A stretch of DNA of 64,000 nucleotides from Azadirachta indica. Taxonomy: Eukaryota > Streptophyta > Magnoliopsida > Sapindales > Meliaceae. Every line of letters starts with the position of its first letter. Positions within the stretch are counted from its first letter, which is position 1. The stretch is taken from the NCBI GenBank assembly GCA_022749755.1, contig CM040446.1:7056715-7120714 (forward strand), read 5' to 3'. Shown one piece after another: positions 12,817 through 23,400 of the stretch. A model generated the notes under the pieces. The model was given only the letters and a program-made list of their open reading frames with translations, did not search any database and was not told where the DNA came from. Made by a program: the position numbers and the translations under genes.

Positions 12817-14619
12817 GCATACATTACACTTTATTTAGGTATATGAGTAAGAATGCAGCCAAATCTCTTAGGTTAGTTACTAAAATCGATTATGGAATCA
12901 TAGAAAGTTAGAAATTCAAGCCAAGCCTTAACTACCCAGCGTAACAAAACATAAACTAAAAATTCAAGCTTATATTTGTTTGTACTTATTTTGTTTAAGA
13001 TGATGTTGTGAATTTATTCTTTTTTCTTGTTTTTTTGCTAACAACTATAGCAAATCGGAGGAAGAGAAATGGGGCCACAAAAGAATCTCTAATTGAAAAT
13101 GGTAAAAGAAGAAATAGTTTCGAAAGGTCTCAATAACTTAATTAAAAGGTGTGTTGAGTTGTGAAAAGTATTCTGATTTAAAGATATTTATACATCAGTT
13201 AAGGTATTAATACAAACCTCTTATGATTGTTGGCTATAGATGTAGTAAATAATGGATGATGTAGCTTCAATTTGAGACTTTTTAACAGGTTTTTGTTGTT
13301 TTGGAAATTTTCTATACATGGAATACATGTGATAAGGTACATGTTAAAGCAATGTTTCACCATTTCTATTTATTAACCTCATATCCAATAGTATACATCT
13401 ATGCCTTTGGCCATTTTGATATTTGAAAAATAATATTATAGACAAGTTGTATTAAGCACAATTTGTTTTAAGTACAATTAGTTATTCTATGTACAAGTGA
13501 TCGAAATCCTTTATAATTGCATTGTATAAATGCATAACAAGACAATTATTACCATTATCATCTTATCAGATTTTCCATTCTGCATTGGTGCTTTTCTAGG
13601 TTTATCATTGAAATCATTTGCTGGATTTACACATGATATAGTTAGTGATCCATGCTAATATATTGCTTGATGTTGCCATCTCGCCTACATTACCATGCAC
13701 CTTATGCTTGCTTAGTTTTCAAAAACTGAAAACCCACAGCCCTTTTGTTGCTTGAAATAAAAATATAGTTTATGTGATTTTTTTTCACTTTATGATGTTC
13801 TAACCTTAGCCCTGAAACCACATTAATAATACCTACTGTTAAACTTGATGATTCTACCATTCATATCACTAGGTTAGTTGTGTTTCTCTGCAGCATATAC
13901 TCTTATAGCATATTTTGGTTGATATCATCACAACTTGGCTTCTAAGAAGGAAAAAAAAAAAAAACCACATCCTGAGTCTTGTATACAAGAAAAGAACAGT
14001 TAGGGTTTTTTTTAGATGCTGAAAAATTCACATCAACTTTCCTTTCATATTTACACAAATTATTCTTAAATTTGATTATTCCTACTTGCATTTCTGAGTG
14101 AGATTGAATAATAATTGTTATATGGTAACCACCTACCATTTTATATTGGAAGAATGAGAATGTAAAGAGGAAAAGGAGAGAAAATTTTCAGATTAGAAAA
14201 GGGTGGAGCTTTGTTTTTTCGAGTGTGTGATGCCAATGTGGATAGAATGCAAAATTGAATAAATGAATTCTACCCGTTGGATATTTTATGATTTTAGCTT
14301 AAATAGTTTCTCGCAAATTTGTCCTCAAAACATAACTATTTATCTTCTCATTCCTAATTAAAATAAGGATATTTTTGTCATTTCTTTCCAACATTCTTCT
14401 CTAATGTGCATTTTTTAGTTTCAAGCCCCATATCTCTGACATTAAAATATTATTAACTAAAATATACACATTTCAAATTGAATAATTTATTGAAATATTA
14501 AATTAATTTTTATAACCAAAAGTAGGGGAATTTTTTTATATTCACGTGCATTCTTTATCCTACAAACTACAACAATTGACATCTAATTTTGCAGTTGCCA
14601 TATGATAGTTCACATGTGA
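12817..14619. other. MULE 3' internal non-coding region
   Basis: AT-rich sequence between the CCHC knuckle and the right terminal repeat. There is no recognizable second gene (no mudrB-like frame). Short open frames here look random. Confidence 0.45.
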
Positions 14620-14764
14620 TAGCCCTAGGGTAAAATTGTAATTGCCTTTGAATTTTAACATTTCTTGCTGATGATGCTAATGGTAGAGGGTCTTAGGGTA
14701 TTAGGAATTTAAAGAGGGTATCGAGGTATTAATCTAAACAAGAAGGGAGAATCAGGCATTTTCC
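14620..14764. repeat. Right terminal inverted repeat of the first MULE
   Basis: Inverted partner of 8030-8170. Its inner part reads AATTCCTAATACCCTAAGAC on the minus strand, against AATTCCTAATACCCAAGACC at the left end. Confidence 0.8.
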
Positions 14765-14773
14765 TTATTAAGG
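14765..14773. repeat. Right target-site duplication of the first MULE
   Basis: TTATTAAGG, the partner of ATATTAAGG at 8021-8029. Both copies code for the PLN codons of the interrupted hAT gene on the minus strand. Confidence 0.75.
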
Positions 14774-15070
14774 GGATATTTATAAACGATTATTATATTG
14801 GCAAACTCTTTCCTAGTACTTTCTTAAATAAAAGAAAAAGTAGAACTTTCATTTTTCCGTCAACTAAATCCACTTCTAATCTCTTTATAGTGAAATTTAT
14901 GCTTGGTTGCTTTCTATGAGAACATATTTTTAAATGAGTGTGTAGATATGAGGTTCTATCCTTTTACTTATAAGGTACTACTTTCTTGTAATACAAACAA
15001 AAATGCATTAGAATAGCAAGTACCTTTATTCCTCTCCCTTTTAAAGTGACTTAACACACTTAAAGTTAAT
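14774..15070 (-). pseudogene. Decayed hAT transposase, N-terminal BED-finger part
   Basis: Read on the minus strand this gives CLYYKKVVPYK, then (after a stop) DRTSYLHTHLKICSHRKQ, which fits the C-x2-C ... H-x4-H/C plan of a BED zinc finger with the first pair degraded (CLYY for CxxC). It continues to KEFANIIIVYKYPLN, the start of the block that carries on as IVKHIRFRKF at 8020. Taking out the MULE and one copy of the target duplication joins the two parts in the same reading frame. This makes the assignment and the nesting much more secure than either part alone. Confidence 0.8.
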
Positions 15071-16582
15071 TTTTTTCTAATAGTTTCACTAGTAAGTTCT
15101 ACAATTATAATGTTTGGAGTTTGATTTAAATATATCTCATGAAACTGGCCAAGGACATTATTATAAAAGAATCTTTGTTCATCAATTTCTTTCATCGTCA
15201 AATTCATCTCTATTTTTCACCTACACATATAACAATTCAATTGATTAATTACTAAGTTTATAGTATAGTAATAATAAAAGCTAAAACTGTAAAGAAAAAT
15301 TTTCATTAAGCAAATAGTATATGTTTTTAAATGGCATCTAAGACCAAAAGAGTTTTGTTTTATTTATATTTGTAGGCATCATTTTGCGTATAAATTATAT
15401 GAATGTATAGATAATATTGCAAAAATATAGTGGATTAACAAATTATTATTTTATAAAAATTATTTATATTTTGTTGCAGAAGAGGATAATACATCAACTA
15501 TTTTTTTTTTGAAATAAGGAAAAACATTTCATTGGTTTATTCTAGAATGCAAGCTACATCAAAAATTACAAGCCAATATGGATCTACACCCAATTTTTAA
15601 CGAAATTACAGAAATACATTTCAACAAAAAGATTAGACAAATCATTAAGCTTACTAAAAAACCATTGAGAAGATAGTTAAAACACCACACCTTATGCTGT
15701 TTTTAATTGAAAAGAAATGTTTTGAAAAATAACGAAGGAATTTTAGATAAGTGTTTGGCTTAGATTCCTCTAGTGGCTATTTTCCTTTACCCTCCAATTC
15801 TTTAGTAGATTGTCTTGATCTCTGTTACAACAAATTCTCTGTAAAACGCTTCAAATGGCATGAATTCCTTTGGAACTTTCCTTCTTCAAATTTCTTCAAA
15901 TATTCCTTCAATTGTTTAGATCCGCAAGATAACAATATGATTATAACTTCATCACCCAAAATACAAATTTAAAAAAACCACCACAAATCAAGGTTTGAAT
16001 GGAGATATACCACCATTAGGTAGAGAAATTCTCCCTTAAAATGGAGAAGACCCCCATTAGATAAAAAAAAAACACTCTATCTAATGGATATAAACCATTA
16101 TAGACCTAAATCTATATGAAAATTTGTATTTATCAACGAAAATAAACATATGTGCATAAGAAAACTAGTGAGAAGATGAGTGTTTTTTGTGGTTTTGGTT
16201 TAAGAGAGAGAAAAAAGGGGCTGCTAGGTTGAGAAAAGTAACGTGCATAAACTAAATTTAAAATTAAGAAATCAAGGAATATGCTTTATAAAACTATCAT
16301 TTTATTTTAAATCATATCTTTATTTTCTTATATTATTTGCAGAAAAAGGATAGTGCATCAACACTTATATGTCAAGATAGCCCTTACTTTTTATAACGAC
16401 TCGACGATGCGTACTAAGAATGCGAATAGGGGGATTCAGTATGAATGAGAGAAAATAAGTGTAAGTCATCTAAGTATCTTTTTTAAAAAAAAAAACATCA
16501 TCATATCGTGAATCTTGTATGATGTCATTTTTTCATAATAAACAAAACGAAGTCTTTTTAATTAATAAAAACAATATACATG

Positions 16583-16612
16583 ATATATATATATATATAT
16601 ATGTGTGTGTAT
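16583..16612. repeat. (AT)n/(GT)n microsatellite
   Basis: About ten AT units run into four GT units. Confidence 0.9.
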
Positions 16613-16687
16613 ATCATAAATACATGAAACATTTTCTTATCTGTCAAGCCTGTATCTGAATCATGATAAAAGTAAAATGTGTTGAGT

Positions 16688-16748
16688 AAATGTCAAGAAA
16701 ATTTGATACAATAATTAAATGTCAAGAAAATTTGATATAATAATTAAA
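16688..16748. repeat. Tandem duplication of about 29 bp
   Basis: Two adjacent copies starting GTCAAGAAAATTTGATA, each ending near AATAATTAAAT. Confidence 0.8.
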
Positions 16749-17095
16749 TATCAACACCCAGATGTCATGATAACCTTTGCTTCTTGTAGTGAATTATAAT
16801 GCAAGGTAAACATCTCTTTTTTCATATCTTATAACTAAACTAGATGTTATAAGGAGTCCTTAATACCTTTGGGCATGATTGGGATATTATAACTCAATGA
16901 AAGATATTTAGTAGTAGTGTACTTGGTGTTTACTTCATGAGTCCAAACTTTTAACCATATAATCATATTATGAGATGAATATCTAACACTTACCTTAAAT
17001 TATTTCTTATTATGGAACTATTGTTTTTTTTTTATCAAATTCAGCTAAGTTTCTTTTAATGAATGGCTATTTCAAAGTTCTAGTTGAGTTGGCGA

Positions 17096-17452
17096 TGTAA
17101 CACCAAATAAGAGATAAAAAAAGGAAAATGATGAATAAGGAAAAAAAATTAGAGAGAAAAGGGAGAGAATTCAAAAGAAAGGGGGAAAAACTAGAAAAAT
17201 TTAGGGTGCAACACCAAAACTTTATTCCATAAGTTCAAAATATTCAAGTTTAAAGTTGAACTAAACAAAAGCCCTTCTCATAGTAGCTAAAAACCTAAAC
17301 AATAAATGAAAATATAAATCTATTTCCTATTAGGAATAAGAATCCTAATTTAACATCAATAAGCAAGTAAAATAAATTGATTACATAAGACTTAATTCAA
17401 ATTAGAGAACAGTAATAAAATTAACCTTAAAACTAATCTTGCTAGTTCTACA
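17096..17452 (-). repeat. 3' LTR of the gypsy element
   Basis: Direct copy of 20551-20910. Shared landmarks are CACCAAATAAGAG, GAAAGGGGGAAAAACTAGAA (versus GAAAGAGGGGAAAAACTAGA) and TTCTACA at the end. Roughly 80-85% identity by eye, so the insertion is old. Confidence 0.85.
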
Positions 17453-18079
17453 TAAATCTCCCCTGGTTGAAAAAAACTCAACTCCTGCTGAGTTAAGCGA
17501 CTCCAATAAATATATTTAGCGGATGATGTAGATATATGAGAAAACTATAACATGGATCATCTTATGTATGAAACATCATAGCCAATAATTAGGTGGAGGA
17601 AAGCTTGCAAAGAGGTGTCACAAGTGAAGTCCTTGTAGATATCACAAAAGAAAGAATTAGAGACTTGAAGTGGCCCCAGTTAAGTAATAACTTTGCCTCT
17701 TGAATTATTTAACCAAAAGTTAAATTTATAGGTTAACAAATAGATATGTTATCAATCCAGATTTATGGGTAAGGCGGTAAGGCATACAAAGATGATAATA
17801 CGAGAGGATAAGAAATAGTAAGGTGCAAAGGAAATGTAAATATTATATAGGGTACCAGCATGCTAAAAAAATTCTTGTTGTTTACGACATACTCTAATGT
17901 TAGGAGTAAACAAGGAAGAAAAATGGCTTATGACTTATGGGTTCTTTCTTACCAAACACTTAAGTGAATCATTAAAATTACAACTAGAATCTTCAATTTA
18001 TTCAATTCATGCTAAAAAGCTAACCAAAAAGTTCAGATTATAGTTTAACTTATCAGAAGGTTTAGCAAGTTGCAAGGTG

Positions 18080-18515
18080 ATTGATTGATTGACAATGAAA
18101 AACATAAAGGTATTATCTCTACTACAATCTATCACATCATGATCATAAGGCCAAAGTCATCCTTAAAGAATATGAGCAACATCAATAGGAAAAACATCAC
18201 AACAGACATTTTTAGAATACAACTCTAATTTTATAGGAACAAGCATTTTTCAGTGACATGTAAAGAAGTTTTATCAACCCAAGCAACTCTAAAAGGATGA
18301 GGGTATGGTTCAGGTTTTAGGTGAAGTTTATCGATTGTAGAGTTAGGCACAACATTTATAGAATTACCTAAATTAATTACTAACTTACAAACCTTATCCT
18401 TACAAGGAATGAAAGTATAGAAGATACTAGTACGTTTCCACTTATTGCCATTATCATTTGTACGAGTGAAAAGAATAATTCTTAGAACATCTATATTAGT
18501 ATCAATTTTACCCAC
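18080..18515 (-). pseudogene. Gypsy aspartic-protease region remnant
   Basis: A 94-codon open stretch at 18515-18231 reads RTSIFYTFIPCKDKVCKLVI then NLGNSINVVPNSTIDKL and HPFRVAWVDKTSLHVTEKC. It continues after a stop as LYSKNVCCDVFPIDVAHIL (about 18215-18150). This is the pseudo-aspartyl protease segment between gag and reverse transcriptase in gypsy polyproteins. The family active-site D[ST]G appears here as NLGNS, so the catalytic Asp is lost. No reverse transcriptase follows. Confidence 0.75.
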
Positions 18516-18559
18516 ATTATCATCTAATCCTAAATTATGGGGATTTCTAATGGCTTAAC

Positions 18560-19440
18560 AATCTCACAAGTGTCATCTTCTAAAGGTTAGGTATTAGAAT
18601 CATGCCCTAAAGTCAAGGTGCATTTTGGACAACGAGAGGTAGTCTATTCCCTATCATAACAATGGAAGCACTTAATCTAAGAGTGGTTAGGATGAGAGTT
18701 AGCCAAAGTAAAGGATGTATTTTTAGGAATAATATTTTGAGGAGCACATAATAGGAGCTCAAGAGATGGGTGGAGAGCTAGCAACTGATTTATCTATAGA
18801 GGTTTGGTTAAGGGTGAGAAAGGTTTATAGAGTAAGATGGAACTCTCCTAAGAGTTGGGTAACAAAAATACTTTTCATTTTTAAGGCCTTATGGTAGGCA
18901 TCATCGAAATTCTCCTGAAAGATATAGTTAACTTCTCTTTTAATGTCTTCCCTTGAACCATTAACAAACCTATATAGGGTCAATTCTAGTTCTTCTCTAA
19001 TATTACATTGTAATATAAGTTCTTCAAATTGGTTGAGGTACTCAATAAGACTGGAAAAAGCTTTTCGAATATTTAGCATTTGGTCAAGTAATTGACTCTT
19101 ATGGTTGGTAGGCAAGTATTTCTCCTTTAACCGAAATTTTGTTTCATCCCCAAGAGTGATAGGCTCTGGTTTTAGACAATCTAAATGTTGCTAGATAGTT
19201 TGCCAAAATCTTTCGACATTTCCAGTTAATCTTAACTTGGCAAAGCAGACTTGTATTGGATCTCTCGTATCATGTCACTCAAAATATTCCTTTTAGGTTG
19301 ATAATCAATCTGTGAAAACATTAGGATCTTAACACTCATTAAATTTAAGAGCATCAATCTTGACACTTTTAGTGAGATCATCATCATAAGTGTTTTGAGA
19401 GGCCACTAGAGGCATAAGGGTAGGTATGTTGACACCTATA
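18560..19440 (-). pseudogene. Gypsy gag (capsid/nucleocapsid) remnant
   Basis: The minus strand reads VKIDALKFNEC, DPNVFTD, RDPIQVCFAKLRLTGN, EPITLGDETKFRLKEKYLP, then an open stretch NHKSQLLDQMLNIRKAFSSL, EYLNQFEELILQCNIREELE, LYRFVNGSREDIKREV and DDAYHKALKMKS (19115-18825). This is the Retrotrans_gag domain of Ty3/gypsy elements, which forms the particle shell. Upstream and downstream parts are broken by stops. A zinc knuckle after it is not clearly preserved. Confidence 0.85.
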
Positions 19441-20533
19441 AGTCTCATGGATTTGTGTGTCTCCACTTATAATCTTATACTCATGCCTACTCGATTAAAA
19501 GAACCTAGAATTGCTAATGTTCTCTCTCTTGAAATGATGGTTATGGTCATATCCATTTAAAGGCTTCGGTTATGAGATTCTATTAAATCAACATGTGATT
19601 GCTTTCACAGACTTGGGATTACCTTGGGTGTGGGAAGGATGCCAACTTAGAGTTCTTTAAGTTCTAGGTTCTTATTCTTTTGGATTGTGTAAGATCTTGG
19701 AGTATAAGTCATTATGGAGTCCTCTAAAGTCTTTAAAGCCTTGTTTGCCTTTGTCCATATATTGTACTTAGAAGACAATTATGTTCACATTAATGGAAAG
19801 ATCAGAGAGTTGGCATTGCATGGTTGACAGGGTTTGTTGTATGTTTGAAACTATTTCTTGTAAAGCTCCTACATTCTCTTCAATCATAAGGAATCTGGTG
19901 TTTGATTCAATTTAATAGGTTTGTAAGGATTATTCAAGTTCACAAACGCTTATCATATTTAGTTTTTGGTGAATAAGCTAATAGACTAATGCAAACTAAT
20001 TGATAAACAGAAAATTTGACAACATAACAATAACCAAGGGCAGGAATAATGCCTGTGAATTTTGTTGGCAGATATTAATGAGGTCCAAATTTATCTAAAA
20101 TTGGCATAGGTCCAAGGATAATTATATTTTAACCTGAACATTTGAGGGTATAATGATTGCTCCCCTGTAATAGAAATTAGAGGGCTTTATGGTTTTGGGG
20201 GATTTAAAGAGAGGTAAAGATGATTGGGATTAATGGTTTGACCTTTTTTTAGTAAGGTGGTGGCAGTAATTGGCACAGTAGTGGCTAAACGGTGATGTTG
20301 GTGGTGATTTTATGGTTAGGGTTTTTTGGATGTTGTTTTTAGGGGTTACCACGGTGTCGATTAGGGTTGATGCTTTGGAAAAAAGATATAGGTTAGTAGT
20401 TTCTAATCTCAATGGTGCTGTAGATGTAGCCAGAATGGTGGTCAGAAGTTTGGCGGATTTTGGTAGGAAACTTGCCGAAATGTCTATTTAGGGGTGGTTT
20501 TTAAGTGTATAAAAAGGTGGATACTAAATTAAA

Positions 20534-20544
20534 CTCTGATACCA
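20534..20544 (-). other. Primer-binding site (initiator tRNA-Met type) of the gypsy element
   Basis: The minus strand reads TGGTATCAGAG, complementary to the 3' end of plant initiator tRNA-Met, 6 bases inside the 5' LTR. Confidence 0.8.
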
Positions 20545-20550
20545 AATTAC

Positions 20551-20910
20551 TATAGCACCAAATAAGAGAAATAGTAAGATGAAAAATTAGGTTAAGGAGA
20601 GAAAATTAGAGAGAAGAGGGAGAGAATCCATAAGAAAGAGGGGAAAAACTAGAAGAATTTAAGGAGAAACATCAAAACTTTATTTCATAATTTCAAAATA
20701 TTCAAATCTAATATTGAATTAAACTAAAATACCTTCTTATAATAGCCAAAAACCTAGACAATAAAGAAAAATATAAATCTATTTTCTATTAGGAATAGAA
20801 TCCCAATTTAACATAAATAAGAAAGTAAAACAAATTGATTAAATAAGATTTAATTCAAATTAAATAACGGTAATAAAATTAACCCTAGAGCTAGTCTAGT
20901 TGGTTCTACA
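20551..20910 (-). repeat. 5' LTR of the gypsy element
   Basis: Partner of 17096-17452. The primer-binding site follows it after a 6-base gap on the minus strand. Confidence 0.85.
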
Positions 20911-20929
20911 TCAGCTAATATTTAAAGTT

Positions 20930-23258
20930 TATTGTAGAAAGATCATACAATGTTTTATTAGACTTTTCAGGTATAGTCTTTTCCTTGTTTGTTTGAGGAA
21001 AAAATTGGTTGCCAAGTTTTACTATAATGTCTATGTTAGGTGTTCCTATAATGCACTCAATGAAATTGGTTAAATGTGTGTTTTCATCACATCTAGTGTA
21101 GAGTATTCTTAGCTGTCTAAAAAAGAATATTTTTTTTATTAAAGATTACATCTCTTGAAATGTATACTTTTCGAGCAAGTGGATGAAAATGCATGTAACC
21201 TTTGTAACGTTTGCTACATCTAAGAAATACATATGGAAGAGATTTGGGATCAAAGATATCATGAGTTATTCTTCTAAGGTATGGAAAGCATGTTGACCCA
21301 AAAATTCTTTATAAGAATAGTGAGTTGTTTGATCTATTAGCTTCTCAAAAGAACTCTTCATAGCTAAAGTGATTAAGCAATTTTGTTGATTAGCTATGTT
21401 GTAGTAGAGAAAGCTTTGACCTAGGAGCATTTAGGTACTCCAACATGAAACAACATGGCCAATCATAATTTTGTAATGTTCTTGTGTTTCCTCTCAACTA
21501 CGACATTCTGTTGAGGAGTTTCTAGGCATGATTTTTTAGATTTAATCCTAGGATTAGTCAAATACTCTCGAAAGCCTTTATTTTTTAACTTACTTCCTCC
21601 TTTTGATGGGAAAATTTTAATATTCTTCTCACACTGATTTTTAAGAAATTTATAAAAAGAAATAAAGTAATATAAAAAAAATTAAATTTCTTTCTCAATG
21701 GAAAGAACCAAGTGAATCGAGTGCATTAATCCACAAATATAAAATAGAATTTAAATTTCTAAAATGTTCTAACTGGAGAAGAACCACACAAATTACAATG
21801 TATTCTATCAGTTGGTTCTAAACAATTATCACTAACAGTAAGGAATTGAAGTCTGTAAGATTTTCCTAGTTGGCAACATCCACATAAAAAAAAAATTTTC
21901 CATCTACTTATTAAAAGGTATAAGTTTAGTGTTTCAAATTATTAACTCTCATATGAGGATTCCCAAGTTGTTAATGTCACATGGTGTCACTAGTTGCTTG
22001 AAATCTTGTTGAGAAAAAAGTCATGTTTTCATTTGGCTGTAAGCTGTACAAAGCCACAATTTCTAGTTCCTATTGTTATTACCTTTCCTGTTTCCTTCTT
22101 CTTGATCACAAAACCATTTGCAATAAATTCAAACATATAAGGAAAATCGATAATTAGCTTATTTTAGGAACTATTAAGATATTTTATAGCTGAATAAAAA
22201 TTTCATCAATAAGTAACATAGTGTCACCTATATAAGTAATTAGTCTTTGTCCATTTCCTACCATTATTTTATTTGATCTATGATATAGTTTACAATTAGT
22301 TAACTTTCCATTATTTGAAGTCATGTATTGTATAGCTCTTGTATCAAGAAATCATGCTTCTTCATTTTGATTGTCAGAAATCATCATGGCAATAAGATTT
22401 TAGTAGCATCTTTAAGTTGAAATCCTTGATTAAACTTTTACAATTAATTTAGGGTCGAATGACACAAATTTTGATAAATTTGACATATTATCCTAATTAC
22501 TAGTCTATTTATTTTGGTAGGATTTTAAACCTTTTCTATTTTCCTTTGGTGTTTTTAAAGACCTACTGTCCAATTTATGGGAAGTCTCTCCTTTCTGAGT
22601 TAAAGGAATTGGGTTTGCGCCTGTTGTTTCTATATTATTTTCTATTGCTTCTATTTTAAGTAAAGAAAGCGAAGTGTTTGTCAATAATAACTATTGAACC
22701 ATGAAAAGACTTCATGTATTCATGACTTTGTGAAGTAATTGAATTATATCATTATATATATGACGGTATAAGAGCTTGATCATAGAAGTAACAAAAAATT
22801 TATAACCTTTACCAAAACCTTTTAGAAGACCAAAAACTTTTTGTTGATCCTCTATCAGTCTACCAATCACTTCAATTTCATCACAAATTTTTTCGAAGCC
22901 TCTAATATAGTCATCGATGTATAAAGCTTTATTTGTTATGAAGATACATCTTCTGCAATTAAAAAAAGCTTTTTACTTTTAGTGTTACTGGCGAAGTATT
23001 CTGCTAGAGCCTTCCATTGTTGTAGATGATTTCAATCCAACAATTAAAAAAAGCCCAAAACTTTTCTAATACAAAGTTTCCAAGCCTTCCATTGTTGTAG
23101 ATGATTTCATCCATCAAGCCCAAAAAATCAATTCAATTTTCTCCATAAAAATGCAATCAAATTTTCATCACAAAAATTTCAGAGTGATACAATTCCTTCA
23201 CTTATGTACATAATTTCTTGATTGACAAACAATATTCAATTATATTGCTAAGAGCAAT
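20930..23258 (-). pseudogene. Decayed copia polyprotein (gag to integrase)
   Basis: Minus-strand blocks appear in the right order. The gag part is DDYIRGFEKICDEIEVIGRL then EDQQKVFGLLKGFGKGYKFF (22910-22790). The pre-integrase/protease neighbourhood is MTSNNGKLTNCKLYHRSNKI followed by MVGNGQRLITYIGDTMLL (22340-22230). The integrase part is TPQQNVVVERKHKNITKL, LAMLFHVGVP and KAFSTTT (21530-21390). Reverse transcriptase and RNase H were not found below 20930, where the gypsy LTR begins, nor beyond the gypsy element. The 3' half is therefore deleted or beyond recognition. Many stops. Confidence 0.8.
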
Positions 23259-23400
23259 GCTCTTATACCAAATGAAAGAGAAAAGGGTGCTATGGAGATT
23301 GAAGAAGACAATTGAATAATTGTGTATATCTCATAACTTAATATTTTCAATGGTGCAGTCTAAAGGCTTTATATATATATATATATATATATATACAAAA
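23259..23400 (-). other. Copia primer-binding site and adjoining LTR edge
   Basis: The minus strand at 23270-23259 reads TGGTATAAGAGC, one mismatch from the initiator tRNA-Met site. The LTR would begin 2 bases higher, at 23273, but no second LTR was found to fix its length. An (AT)n run lies at 23369-23394. Confidence 0.6.

Larger units (their letters stand above)
8030..14764 (+). mobile_element. Mutator-like element (MULE) inserted in the hAT gene
   Basis: A 6.7-kb unit bounded by terminal inverted repeats of about 140 bp. The left end starts GGGGAAATGCCTAATTTTC, and the right end, reverse-complemented, starts GGAAAATGCCTGATTCTC. The two arms stay alignable at roughly 70-75% through AATACC, CCTAATACCC and a run of TTAAAATTCAA. 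A 9-bp near-identical target duplication flanks it, and a decayed MuDR-type transposase gene lies inside on the + strand. Arm divergence and coding decay indicate an old insertion. Confidence 0.85.
15071..17095. other. AT-rich spacer with simple repeats
   Basis: Holds the presumed 5' part of the hAT element, whose terminal repeat was not found. It also has a poly-T followed by GAAATAAGGAAAAACATTTC near 15507, which resembles the tail region of plant non-LTR elements read backward (weak), and the repeats listed separately. A 73-codon frame at 15751-15972 matches nothing I know. Confidence 0.4.
17096..20910 (-). mobile_element. Gypsy LTR retrotransposon, gag-protease only
   Basis: Two direct repeats of about 357-360 bp (17096-17452 and 20551-20910) bound a minus-oriented body. 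Just inside the high-coordinate LTR, 20544-20534 reads TGGTATCAGAG on the minus strand, the usual primer-binding site for initiator tRNA-Met. Just inside the low LTR, the minus strand reads AGGGGAGA (17465-17458), a polypurine tract. The body codes for gag and protease but has no reverse transcriptase, RNase H or integrase, and only about 0.75 kb lies between the protease and the polypurine tract. The LTRs run from TG (TA in the decayed copy) to CA. No clear 5-bp target duplication was found (GGCGA against TCAGC), so ends may be off by a few bases or the flank rearranged. Confidence 0.85.

Noticed and set aside
17091..20915. Target-site duplication for the gypsy element
   Set aside because: The 5 bases outside each LTR (GGCGA and TCAGC) do not match, so I do not claim one.
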